This document shows, piece by piece, positions 37,200 through 51,923 of a DNA stretch of 64,000 nucleotides (position 1 is the stretch's first letter; the number at the start of each line of letters is the position of its first letter). The notes below the pieces were generated by a model. The model was given only the letters and a program-made list of their open reading frames with translations. It made no database searches and was not told where the DNA came from. The translations under genes and the position numbers were made by a program. The stretch is from assembly GCA_002189035.1 (NCBI GenBank), contig NEEC01000004.1, positions 992,001-1,056,000 on the forward strand. Reading direction: 5' to 3'. This DNA comes from Utricularia gibba. Lineage: Eukaryota; Streptophyta; Magnoliopsida; Lamiales; Lentibulariaceae.

Positions 37200-39288
37200 A
37201 TGTCGACGATGATCAGTTCAGTTGGTGATCGAAGTGGAGATTGGAGGGGTTTCTTGACGCCGCCGTTGCCGAGGCGGTGTGTTCCGGTGATTCCAGCGCC
37301 TGCGACTGATCAGAAGCCGAGAAAGCAACTTACTTATGAATCCGCTGATAACTTCCATGCTTTTCATAAGATTCCTTCAGGGAATTCTCCCTATTGCAAA
37401 GCTAAATACGTTCAGGTGATTGTCATGGTTTTACATTGTAGACATGTGTTGGTAAATTGAAACACAATAGTAACTCCATCTTTTCTTGGGTAGTTGATCG
37501 ACAAAGATCCAAACAGAGCTATTTCCCTGTTCTGGGCGGCGATCAACTCAAGAGATCGAGTTGATAGTGCCTTAAAAGACATGGCTGTTGTCATGAAACA
37601 ATTGAATCGAGCAGACGAGGGGATAGAAGCGATTAAGTCGTTTCGCCATCTCTGCCCTCCTGAATCTCAAGAGTCTCTTGAAAACATTCTAGTTGAACTG
37701 TTTAAGGTACACTAGATACTTCCATTTGTCGCTCAGTTTTTCACCGAAATAAGAAAACCGTAATTTTTTTCGAATGCAGCAATCAGGAAGGATTGATGAA
37801 GAGATCAAAGTGCTTAAAGAAAAACTGAAGCGGGTCGAGGATGGAATAGCTTTCGGGGGAAAGAGGACAAAGATAGCGAGGTCGCAGGGAAAGAAGGTTC
37901 TAATCTCTCTTGAAAGGGAATACTCCAGGTTTGTATTTGCATAAATCATGACAAATTTGAATCGAAATCCCATTGTTTCAGTCGCCGACTTTTGTCTGTA
38001 TTTTCTGAATGAAACTGCAGGTTGTTGGGGAACTTAGGTTGGGCTTATATGCAGTCCAAAGATTTCAAATCTGCTGAAGAACATTACAGGTACTTAGCAA
38101 CCATGTCTGAATCAGAAATCGTCCAAAAGAGATGCTTGAATCTTTGTGTGAACAAACTCCATGTGATGTTGATATTACAGGAAGGCATTGACATTTGAAC
38201 CTGATAAGAACAAGCAATGCAATTTAGCAGTGTGTTTGATACAGATGAACAGATTAGCAGAAGCTAGGTTTTTGCTCCAGGCAGTGAGAGGTTCATCAAA
38301 AAATGTTTTGAATGAAGCCTATGCAAAATCATATGAACGTGCTTGCGAAATGCTTGCCGAAGTAGATCCTAAGGAAGCTGTAAATTGGGGGAAACGAGTA
38401 GAATGCCAAGCAAATCCCTGGATAGCTAGAGGATCTGCCGATGGGGACAATAAAAGATTGAAGTCATTTGAGGGGCAGTGCAAAGATAGTGATCAGCCAA
38501 GTCTGAGGAATGTTGATGTGCAGACATGTCCACGAGCAACAGATTCCCGAAAAATGAACAACCGGACGTCCCTCGGCTTTCCATATGAGAGGAGATCTGA
38601 TTTAAATTGGAGATCAAACCATCACAACCTTAAGCCTGGCCAGCAAGAAGCCTACCCTTCAGAGAAGAGAATGGATGAATCTCCTTCATACTATTGTCCC
38701 AGAGCTCCATTTACACAACCACACAAACTCCCAAGATACGCAGCTCAGAGAAAAGGAAGGCAGATTGCAAATCCTTGCAGGAGATTGGTTTTTGGATCAT
38801 TCAGCCAGAAGGAAACTCTTGAAACGGCGATGCTACCAGTTTCAGAACAACACTCTGCTTCTACTTGTGAAGAAGGGAGTCAGAACAGAAGTTTGAAGCT
38901 GGATAAAGATACTATGCGCTGCTTAGGTTATGTTACTACTTCAGAAGAAAGTGTGTTCCCATCCGACTCTCCTGTTTCTTATGATGGCATCAAAGCTGGT
39001 GACACAGACTTGGTCAGTCAATCTGAGGTTTCACAGCATAAGAAGACCTGGGCGGAAATGGTTGAACAAGAAAAATCATTTGCGACTCCAGAATCTTCAT
39101 TTACTACCCAATGGTCTGAGGACGACAGCCATGAATCCATGGAAACACCAAGGCGGATTATGAAAAATGGAAAAATGGGAAGTTGTTTTGATCCAAATGG
39201 ATACTTCACTCAACCTGAGAGAACCCTAAGGATGCCACTGTGTTCTGCCCAAGAAACTCCCGCATTTGAAGATCAAAGAGAAAGGTGA
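37200..39288 (+). CDS. TDM1: TDM1/MS5 (POLLENLESS3)-type meiotic TPR protein
   Basis: In Arabidopsis TDM1 drives exit from meiosis after the second division, acting with the anaphase-promoting complex; loss gives male sterility. Exons: 37200-37415, 37494-37706, 37780-37928, 38021-38089, 38181-39288, totalling 1755 nt (584 residues) in frame. TPR-like helical repeats span about residues 70-250, including L-G-N-L-G-W-A-Y-M-Q-S-K-D-F-K-S-A-E-E-H. A basic segment G-G-K-R-T-K follows the second repeat. The N terminus has G-F-L-T-P-P-L-P with Thr20-Pro21, matching the position of the CDK-phosphorylated Thr16 of Arabidopsis TDM1. The late motif K-T-W-A-E-M-V-E resembles the family's S-W-A-D-M-V-E. 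The protein is longer than Arabidopsis TDM1 because of a long low-complexity C-terminal part. Other MS5-family members (SDI1) lack that part. Confidence 0.86.
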
Positions 39289-40015
39289 TAAGTTCAACAC
39301 CTTGAACCAAAGTCCCCTGTTTCTCTCCTACAGGGGTACATGGCTTACTTCTCTAGGATGTACAGTTTCATGATACCGAATGACTACATGAATTTTGCGT
39401 GACATTTGACATATCCCAGAGAGAAAGAATGAAGAAAAAACCCCATACCAAATCAACACGCATGAAAAGGTTCAATATTTGTTATCCCTTTAATACTATT
39501 TTATTATCGTGCTAATCCCGTCCGCTCTGTGGACGATGATCTGTCGCATCCAGCGGCCTACAGGTAGCCTGAGAATGTAGCCGACAGGCTACTCACCGGA
39601 AAGATTTGATTTTTCTTCCAATTCCAAATCCTACGATGCAGCTGAGACGAGACCGAGACGGAGACCAGAGAAAGAGACGGCCACACCGTCCTACTCTGTG
39701 GACGATCGCAGTTTGCCTTTTCGGCTACTCTTTTTTCAGCTTTCAATAATTTCTCTTGCGGCCCCTGTCTCCTAAAGTAGTAAGTTGGTGGATGGATGAG
39801 TTGCTTGGGGAGACGGATTAGGGACGAAGATATCGGGTTCACCCTCGATTGCCTACGTTGCTTTTCTGATTGTTTTATACCTTCCCATCTACACCAAGAT
39901 TCCTCGCTTTGGGGTAGTGGGAAACTCTCTATGTCTTTTATGCAGCTGCAATCGTGTTTCTTCGAGTGTCTTTTATGAAATGGTTTAGCAGGTTCTGTCT
40001 TGTGAAAGTAGAGGA
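39289..40015. other. TDM1 3' region and promoter of next gene
   Basis: No supported gene. A 13-bp direct repeat CTCTGTGGACGAT occurs near 39525 and 39695. A 194-codon minus-strand open frame crosses into the next gene and looks accidental. Confidence 0.4.
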
Positions 40016-41128
40016 ATGCCTTTCGTGTGGAGGAAGATGAGAAGTGGGCGAATTTCTCAACTCGTGAATGATCACTTGGACAACTCCCGGAAGCGGCGAG
40101 ATGGGTGTTCTCTTTTTGTGGAGACAGGGTTCCCCACTTCACTTGTCGATCTGTTCATGAAGAATCAGGGGAAACTGAAGAAACCATCCAAGGGAAAGCT
40201 TTTTGGCAAGTGTTCTGTTGATGCAGAGGATCCTCTGCCTTCTCCTCCACCGCAAACACCCTCCTATTCAATTCATTCTGTGACTGAGGAGATTCTTAGT
40301 ACTGTTGGAGAAGATGAGAGTTCCCTCCCGAAAAATGGTGGGATTTCTTCAAATAGCATTGCATTCAAGATGTTCTTGGTGGTCTTTTTGTTACTGGGTA
40401 CCAACAATTTCAGCATTGGGATCTCAATCTCTGCATTCGTGTTGTTTTTTCCGGATCACGTGGTGAACTCCGTGTTTGGAAACTTGTTTCTTTGCTTGGA
40501 GACAAAAGGGATATTTTGGAGGAAGGCTTTTGTGGCAGATACAGATAAGCAGCACCAGATTCTGATGCGGGGACTGAAATCCTCAGCCCATGGACGAGAG
40601 CTTGTTGAGACCATTGCTTCTCCTGCAACTCTGGTGAAGGAAGTTCAAGCTTTATCCGATACAGCAGAGGACTCCTGCTCTGAAACTTATCATGACGTTT
40701 TGCAGATGAAACAGGAACCCGAGAAAACGTCGAAGAAAGGGAAAAACATCAAATCAAAGCTGAGAAAACTTTTTAGCAAAAGATCTCAAAAACAAGGCGA
40801 CCCTCCAAAGGCTGAACAACCAAATGAATCACAGGGCAACAGGGATCCCGAATTCGGATTGAGGTTCCATGTTTCGGGCAGAGATACCTGTGAGTCCACT
40901 GAGATAAATGCAAGAGAAACAGAAGAACACAGGGTGAAGGAAACAGGGGATACAAGTCTATCTCTGGTTAGCTTCGTTGTTGTAGTGGGGTTAGTAGCAT
41001 CCAATAGGCCATTTGCGATTCTGCTAACTGTTCTGTGGTGCATGCTGCCAAGATCTGGCAAGCGGCCGAAGTTGAGTCTTCTCAGCAAGTTCATGGGCGT
41101 GTTTCCTAAATCTTCTGATGATGTGTAA
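40016..41128 (+). CDS. 370-aa plant protein with two hydrophobic segments, function uncertain
   Basis: A single exon encodes 370 residues. The N-terminal part has a basic start (M-P-F-V-W-R-K-M-R-S-G-R), a Pro-rich patch (L-P-S-P-P-P-Q-T-P) near residues 73-81, and a hydrophobic stretch near 116-150. A Lys-rich central section near 240-270 (K-S-K-L-R-K-L-F-S-K-R) could bind membranes or act as a nuclear signal. A second hydrophobic stretch lies near 315-345. The basic C terminus ends K-F-M-G-V-F-P-K-S-S. I recall that Arabidopsis At4g20880, annotated ethylene-regulated nuclear protein (ERT2), lies close to TDM1 and GHR1, so this could be its counterpart. That rests on gene order, not on a clear motif match. 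Confidence 0.62.
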   Translation: MPFVWRKMRSGRISQLVNDHLDNSRKRRDGCSLFVETGFPTSLVDLFMKNQGKLKKPSKGKLFGKCSVDAEDPLPSPPPQTPSYSIHSVTEEILSTVGEDESSLPKNGGISSNSIAFKMFLVVFLLLGTNNFSIGISISAFVLFFPDHVVNSVFGNLFLCLETKGIFWRKAFVADTDKQHQILMRGLKSSAHGRELVETIASPATLVKEVQALSDTAEDSCSETYHDVLQMKQEPEKTSKKGKNIKSKLRKLFSKRSQKQGDPPKAEQPNESQGNRDPEFGLRFHVSGRDTCESTEINARETEEHRVKETGDTSLSLVSFVVVVGLVASNRPFAILLTVLWCMLPRSGKRPKLSLLSKFMGVFPKSSDDV

Positions 41129-41592
41129 TTCTTGCAAATCCTGGTGGTGTCCTGGTCCTCTTTTCTCCTCCTCCACGTTAGTTTTCCGCCATCCGTGTTA
41201 CATGCTGTATGCTGAGGTCTCCGAGTTGAAAGTGTACAGAAAAGATAAGCCATAAAGAAGAAGACAAGCCATGTGATGCATACTTTTATACCTTTGTTTC
41301 TTCTTGTTTTTTTCTATGCTTTCTTCTTACCAATCCCCTCATATAAACCAGCACGATGCAGAGCATATGTATAATAATGTTGAAAAGCTGCGTAATCCAC
41401 CAGGTGATGCTGTCGGCGCATTACTCGCACGTGAAGTACAACATTTATAAAATATTTTTTTTACAAAAAAATTGTAATGAGGACACAAGATTTCAGGATT
41501 AGATTGAAACAAAGACCTCTGAAGATGCCTAGAGGCTACAAGTTCTTACTGATCTCCGGCTAACTCACAACAACCCAGTAAACTAACTGTTC
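41129..41592. other. convergent 3' regions
   Basis: The gap between the 370-aa protein gene and the methyltransferase stop should contain both 3' ends. Nothing else was recognised. Confidence 0.5.
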
Positions 41593-43206
<1,614 letters not shown>

Positions 43207-43564
43207 TCCGATATAGGTCCGCAAATTGCCCCTTGAGCGCACGGAATTTGGCAAACCTCGTCGCGGCAACCGCGCGGTTCTTGAAACAAGCAATTTTTGA
43301 CAAACGCTAATGCCGCCGTACATTTCCATCAAATTGGGCTTCACAGTTTCCAAGGCCCATAAATACGGCCCATCTAGTGGGCCCCAACCTCGGCTGTGGT
43401 AGGTATTTTTGAACATTGATTGATTTCCATACCTGGAATTTGATAAAACAAACAAACAACAAAGAAACGACATCTCCTTTTCAGTACGCAAGCTTTGCTT
43501 TGCATTGTGTGTAAACACAGCAAGATAGCTTTTCCGTCAACGACAAAAGGAACACCGCGAGTGA

Positions 43565-43568
<4 letters not shown>

Positions 43569-43609
<41 letters not shown>
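43569..43609. repeat. (GA)n microsatellite, CT-rich on the methyltransferase sense strand
   Basis: About 41 bases of perfect GA repeat lie some 360 bases upstream of the methyltransferase start. Read on that gene's strand it is a CT tract, a common feature of plant leaders and core promoters. Confidence 0.92.
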
Positions 43610-43614
<5 letters not shown>

Positions 43615-43919
43615 GGACACGCTTGGCTCCGCTTACGCCACACGAGCAAACAAACCCGCCGTCACCGGAGCTGCCGAACCGGGTGGCATAGAGGGAGCCA
43701 GGCATGTCACTCACCCGCCAACAACCAAGAATATCATTGTGATTGGATGGGATTAGATACGCGCGCCGAGAGGGATGCCAATCGGATGCATATTTATAGA
43801 TGAATACATAGCTCTATAGACCAGGGATAACACAAAGGTGTTGAATATTTCATTACCCTCCCACACCCACAAATTATATATATATATTTTATCTTTCTAG
43901 ATGATGGTCAAAACATTAA

Positions 43920-44170
43920 GACCTTATTTGATATGAGAGTATAAGTTTGATTTATGATAGATTTAATAAAATTGTATTGTTTGATGTGTAGGTATAATTA
44001 TATTTTATATATGAATATAATAATCATTATACTCATATAATATCATCATATATAAGTATATATATACTCATGAAGGGATATGAATATTTTTATATTCACA
44101 TATTTAGGTTTAGTTAAATCCAAATAATTTAAATCCATTAATATCTAAAACACATCAATCAAACAAGGCC
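43920..44170. mobile_element. Tourist-like (PIF/Harbinger) MITE
   Basis: The 251-bp AT-rich segment begins GACCTTATTTGAT and its reverse complement begins GGCCTTGTTTGAT, an 11 of 13 inverted match. It is flanked on both sides by the trinucleotide TAA (43917-43919 and 44171-44173). Three-base TWA target duplications and GGCCTTGTTTG-like ends are typical of Tourist-like MITEs. It has no coding capacity. Confidence 0.72.
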
Positions 44171-44384
44171 TAAGATTATGTTTGGTGCAATTTCAATTTT
44201 AATAAAAATACTTTTCGAAATAATTTTCGAACAAAACACACATAACTTTGTTCTACATAAAACTGAAACAATGAAATGTTTCAGTTTTTTAAGAAACTAA
44301 AAAACTATTGTCCAATAAAAACTTAATGTTTATAGAATCACTTTTTAAAAGTTATTTTTTGAAAGTGTATCAAGTAGACTTTAA

Positions 44385-44713
44385 GGTTGTGTTTGATTTC
44401 TATGATATGAAATTGATTTAATTGGATTTTTTTTTTTCGATTGTATAAGAAATCAAAAGATGAGATTTATTTAGATTTGGTTGAAAATTCACAATTATTT
44501 TCGTATGGAATTAAAATCCTAAAGTAAACATAAATACTCAAAAAAATTGATGTTTATGTAAAATGATAATTTGATAATGAAAATAAGGATATAATAATCT
44601 TAAAATTATTATAATTTCATATTCTAATGGTTAGGTAATATACTTAAATATTATAAAATAACAAATTTAAGATACTGCATTATTTTTTTATATATCAAGT
44701 ACCAAACGCACCC
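44385..44713. mobile_element. possible second inverted-repeat element
   Basis: The left end GGTTGTGTTTGAT and the reverse complement of the right end GGGTGCGTTTGGT match at 10 of 13 positions. The flanks do not give a clean target duplication, so this may be a degraded or misbounded MITE. Confidence 0.35.
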
Positions 44714-45269
44714 TATTTAATTCAGGGGCAGGAAAATGTGGGGACGCACCGTAAGTTTCCGTATTTTTTCAAGGAAATGAAGGCGATTGTGGTAAAATTT
44801 TCAAAGATTTTTCATGCCTAGATGATATACTTCACCTTGTGTAAGTCTATGGTACGAGACTGGATTCTGTGTAGGTCATGACATAGGCTCGGGTGTGCCA
44901 TTAAATTGGAGGTTCGGAAAAGGGGGACACGACTATGCATCATCATTCCAGGATATGCACATTAAATCATATATCCAATTTTATGGAATTAAAGTGGAAG
45001 GTAACAATTTTATGAAATATGAAAATAAAGATAAATGAAAAATAGAGTTTTAAAAATATTAAACTATGCTTGAATAGAAAAATTCATCTGGAGGAAATTT
45101 TTTTTAAAAAAAACTGATTGAAAGTGTTTTACGACACTCTCATCTTATCATTGACATAAATAAAGAATGGCAACCTGATCTGTGATGCGTCGTCTGGTGA
45201 CGTCGCCTCATCAGAATTGTATCGAAACCCCTCGTTAACCGCCACTCTATTCCTCCGAGATCGTCGTCA

Positions 45270-46818
45270 ATGGGATCGGAGGAGAAATCCAGCAGCGTTC
45301 CTGAGGAGGCGAGGAAGATTCTGCGATCTCTGGCGGCGGAATGGACCGACGTTGCCGACAAAGATCATTTGCAGGTGACTCGGCTCAAGGGAGCCATGAC
45401 GAACGAGGTTTACCAGATTAAATGGCCGACGATTCAGAAATCTGGCGCTGCTCCGCTGCGATCGAGGAAGGTACTTGTGAGGGTTTACGGTACCGGTGTG
45501 GATGTGTTTTTTGATCGCCAGAACGAGATTTGCACTTTCGAGTTCATGTCGAAGCAGGGCCAGGGACCTCAGTTGCTAGGTCGATTCTCGAATGGTCGTG
45601 TTGAGGAGTTTATTAGGGCTCGGGTGCGCATTACTTTTCTTTTTCTGGTTGTTAAGCAATCATCTATATGCTCTGCCTATTGGTATTGTGGAATGGAAAC
45701 GAAATATTTCTGATCTTCTGTCGCTGCAGACGCTCACAGCAACTGATTTGCGGGATCCTGAGATTTCTGCTCTCCTAGCAGCAAAACTGAAGGAATTTCA
45801 CGATCTGGATATGCCTGGGCCAAAGACTGCTGCTGTCTGGGATAGACTACAGTACTACGCTTTCTCTGATGAAAAATTATCCTACTCAACTTGTGTTCAT
45901 GGGTATTGATCACATGTATATTATGCGTTTTTTCAGCAATTGGTTGGAGGTAGCTAAACGCTTGTCTTCCCAAGCTCAAGCTGATGAGTTTCAGCTCAGT
46001 GTCTTGGAAGGTGAAATATCTGCTCTTCAAAAGAATCTCTCGACTACTGGTTACCAAAATATTGGATTTTGTCACAATGATTTGCAGTATGGCAATATAA
46101 TGATGGATGAAGATTCTAGGATAACCATAATTGTTAGTATCTCATCGCCTTAATCTGAATGACCACAACCGTATCTTGTTTTTCAAGTTATTTGGATCTA
46201 AGCTCACTCCATTTTTATTTCATGAAGGATTATGAATACGCAAGCTACAATGATGTTGCTTTCGATATTGCAAATCATTTTTGTGAAATGGCTGCTGACT
46301 ACCATACTGAAACACCTCATATCTTGGATTTCAGTAAATATCCAGGTAGGAAATGTTTTCTCTGATTCAACTACTTCCCGTGTCGCTAAGCTACACTACG
46401 TTATCGAATGTTGTCTCAGGTGTGGAGGAGTGTCGTAGATTCTTGAACATCTATCTCAGTGGTGCAGGTAGTTCTGTTTGTCTTCATTGTTGTATGCATC
46501 TCCTCTGAAAGCCCTGCGATTTTCTGCAGGGGATTCACGTTGTGATGAGAAAGAGGTGGATAAATTGCTTCAGCAAGTAGAAAAGTTCACTCTTGCTAGC
46601 CATCTCCTATGGGGCTTATGGGGAATAATTTCGGTATTCACATTCACTCTACCCTTTAGGCTTTCCAGGCATTATCCTGTTCCTCTCATATTTAAAACGT
46701 TACGAATAATTGAAGTTCTCAATTCCAGGATCATGTTAACAAAATCGACTTCGACTACTTAGAGTACGCAAGACAAAGGTTTCAACAGTATTGGGCAAGG
46801 AAATGCCATGCTTTCTGA
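45270..46818 (+). CDS. choline/ethanolamine kinase
   Basis: This cytosolic enzyme phosphorylates choline (and often ethanolamine) with ATP, the first step of the Kennedy pathway to phosphatidylcholine. Exons: 45270-45623, 45730-45851, 45937-46132, 46228-46345, 46420-46467, 46530-46633, 46729-46818, totalling 1032 nt (343 residues) in frame. The ATP-binding start [10 protein letters not shown] and V-L-V-R-V-Y-G are followed by the Brenner phosphotransferase motif [10 protein letters not shown] near residue 206. The choline kinase motif [20 protein letters not shown] is split across exons 3 and 4. W-G-L-W-G-I-I near the end is also conserved. The exon 2 donor is a rather weak GTACTA. Substrate preference cannot be read from sequence alone; the motif set fits choline kinase better than ethanolamine-specific kinases. 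Confidence 0.91.
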
Positions 46819-47223
46819 ATTTCATTTCATGCCTTTGCATAACTGCTTCATCTTCGCTTTTTTCTTTGCGTTTTGGCGGGTTTACATAAATAAGCCAGGC
46901 ATATTGCTGTTAACGAAAGTTCTTTTAGAACCGTTCAATAAATATCGTTGGATGGTTGCCGCAACATGATCTTAAATCACATATCTTTCAGTTTTTCAAT
47001 TTGATCATCCAAGACTTTAAGAATGTGAACTGCATTCAGATGCAGCATGTGCATGTGCACGTGCATTCGTTTTGCAGAGAGTGAGTTGTGCATGAAAGCA
47101 AGTCCTTTGGAAAGAATGACAAAAAATGGGATGGTGAGAATTTGTTAATTATATTGTTTCTGCTCACTAGAAATCACCTCTACCATCTCCTGAAGCTAGT
47201 CCCCAGAGGTGGCTTTCCTTGTC
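46819..47223. other. convergent 3' regions
   Basis: The choline kinase and JMJ stop codons face each other here. A short purine/pyrimidine-alternating tract, CATGTGCATGTGCACGTGCA, lies near 47045-47065. No gene was seen. Confidence 0.45.
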
Positions 47224-50470
<3,247 letters not shown>

Positions 50471-51923
50471 TCCTAAACTAGGTGCCAAGTTGCTGATGAT
50501 TGCCAGTTCAATACGATTTCAAAATGCTGGGTGGAAATTCTGTAAAAGTCTTCAAATGATAATACCTGACGCAAGTACAAAATTCGTAAGCCAACTACCA
50601 AGGCACATAATAAACAAAGAGATGATGAACACTACCTAACAAAATGATAACAAACTCCATCAAAAATATTCCACGTTCATGGCATAAAAGAATCTTCTGG
50701 ATGCTATGCAAGATGAATCATTGAGCAAATAAAAAAGGTGAACGCAAATCCTGATCTCATGACACACGCGCATCTAGTTTTGCTCATTCCAAGGAAACAT
50801 AAACATTAGCTTAAAATCCTGATCCATAAAAATTGCCATGCAAGAAGATGATTCATCGACAGCCAGAAACCCAATCACTTTGAGAATTTAGACAAAACAG
50901 GAACATAATACGGAGATCATGATCTCGTTGATGGAAAAAACAAGGAAGTGAAAGCTGGAATTTTTTGCCCTATAACATTTGGGGAAGGAAAAGTATATTG
51001 GAATAAAGATTTTTTGTCCAACTAACCACTCATACATACAATCACAATGAATCCTGAGCCCTAACCTGCAACAATAGCAGCAAACAATACCTTCCTACAA
51101 ATCCAAGTCAAAAAACACAATGAAATCTCAGTTCCCCAGAGATATCATCCTATCCATCACGCTGTTCCTTAAGGTGAAAGAAAATGATAGAATCATGCCA
51201 CAAACCTTTTCTAGCGAATCCCCACAAAAAAAACTGCTACAGATATTGAAACCTAGGGAAACATAAAACAACCCCCCTAATCAGGAAAACGAACAATCAA
51301 TTCATAAGACCAAACACACATTCCATCAAAACAAGGTTCACTAACCAAATTTCCATCCACAGTAAATAGGATTCAGAACCCCGTAATGGAACGTTGTCCC
51401 AGTAAATCGATTCAATAAATACCCACAAAATATCGGTTCTGGAAGATAATATAAAATTAAAAGCGACAAAGTCGTTGGATTTAACGCGGGCACGCCTGCT
51501 GAAGGCAGCTGAAAATATCTTATTAATTAATATTTTTTATTTACAAATTAATATTAATAATAAATAATTTAATTTAATTTACAAAATAAAAAACTTGAGA
51601 TACTTGTTTTTGTTTTATTTTGAAATGTGAAATTTATTTCAAAAATTTAAATATTAAATAAAATAATATATTTTTTTATTAAATTTATGTCTATAATTTT
51701 TCAATCTTATCTCTTGCACTCTCAGCAAAATTACTTGTTGAATATTTATCTTAATTTTACTTGAATTATTGAAATAAAAAATTATCCATTTGAATTTAAG
51801 TATTTTATAAAATACATAATAAATCATATTTTTATTATTTTTTAATATCAAATCTTTGATACTGCTTCAGATTTGCAGTTTTGGAACAGAGTGGGAGACA
51901 GGGAAGCAGAAAACCACTGTAAT
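50471..51923. other. JMJ leader/promoter and 3' region of alpha-glucosidase
   Basis: The first 900 bases probably contain the JMJ 5' untranslated region and possibly leader introns. From 51500 the DNA is very AT-rich. No conserved reading frame was recognised. Confidence 0.45.

Larger units (their letters stand above)
43207..45269. other. divergent intergenic region with MITE and microsatellite
   Basis: This gap separates the methyltransferase and choline kinase starts. It contains a 41-bp GA microsatellite, a Tourist-like MITE at 43920-44170 and a weaker inverted-repeat element at 44385-44713. The rest is AT-rich without a recognisable gene. Confidence 0.55.

Noticed and set aside
39558-40142. 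194-codon minus-strand open frame
   Set aside because: It overlaps the start of the plus-strand 370-aa gene, has no recognisable domain, and its composition looks random.
43495-43803. 102-codon open frame across the GA repeat
   Set aside because: It is largely Arg-Glu repeat translated from the microsatellite.
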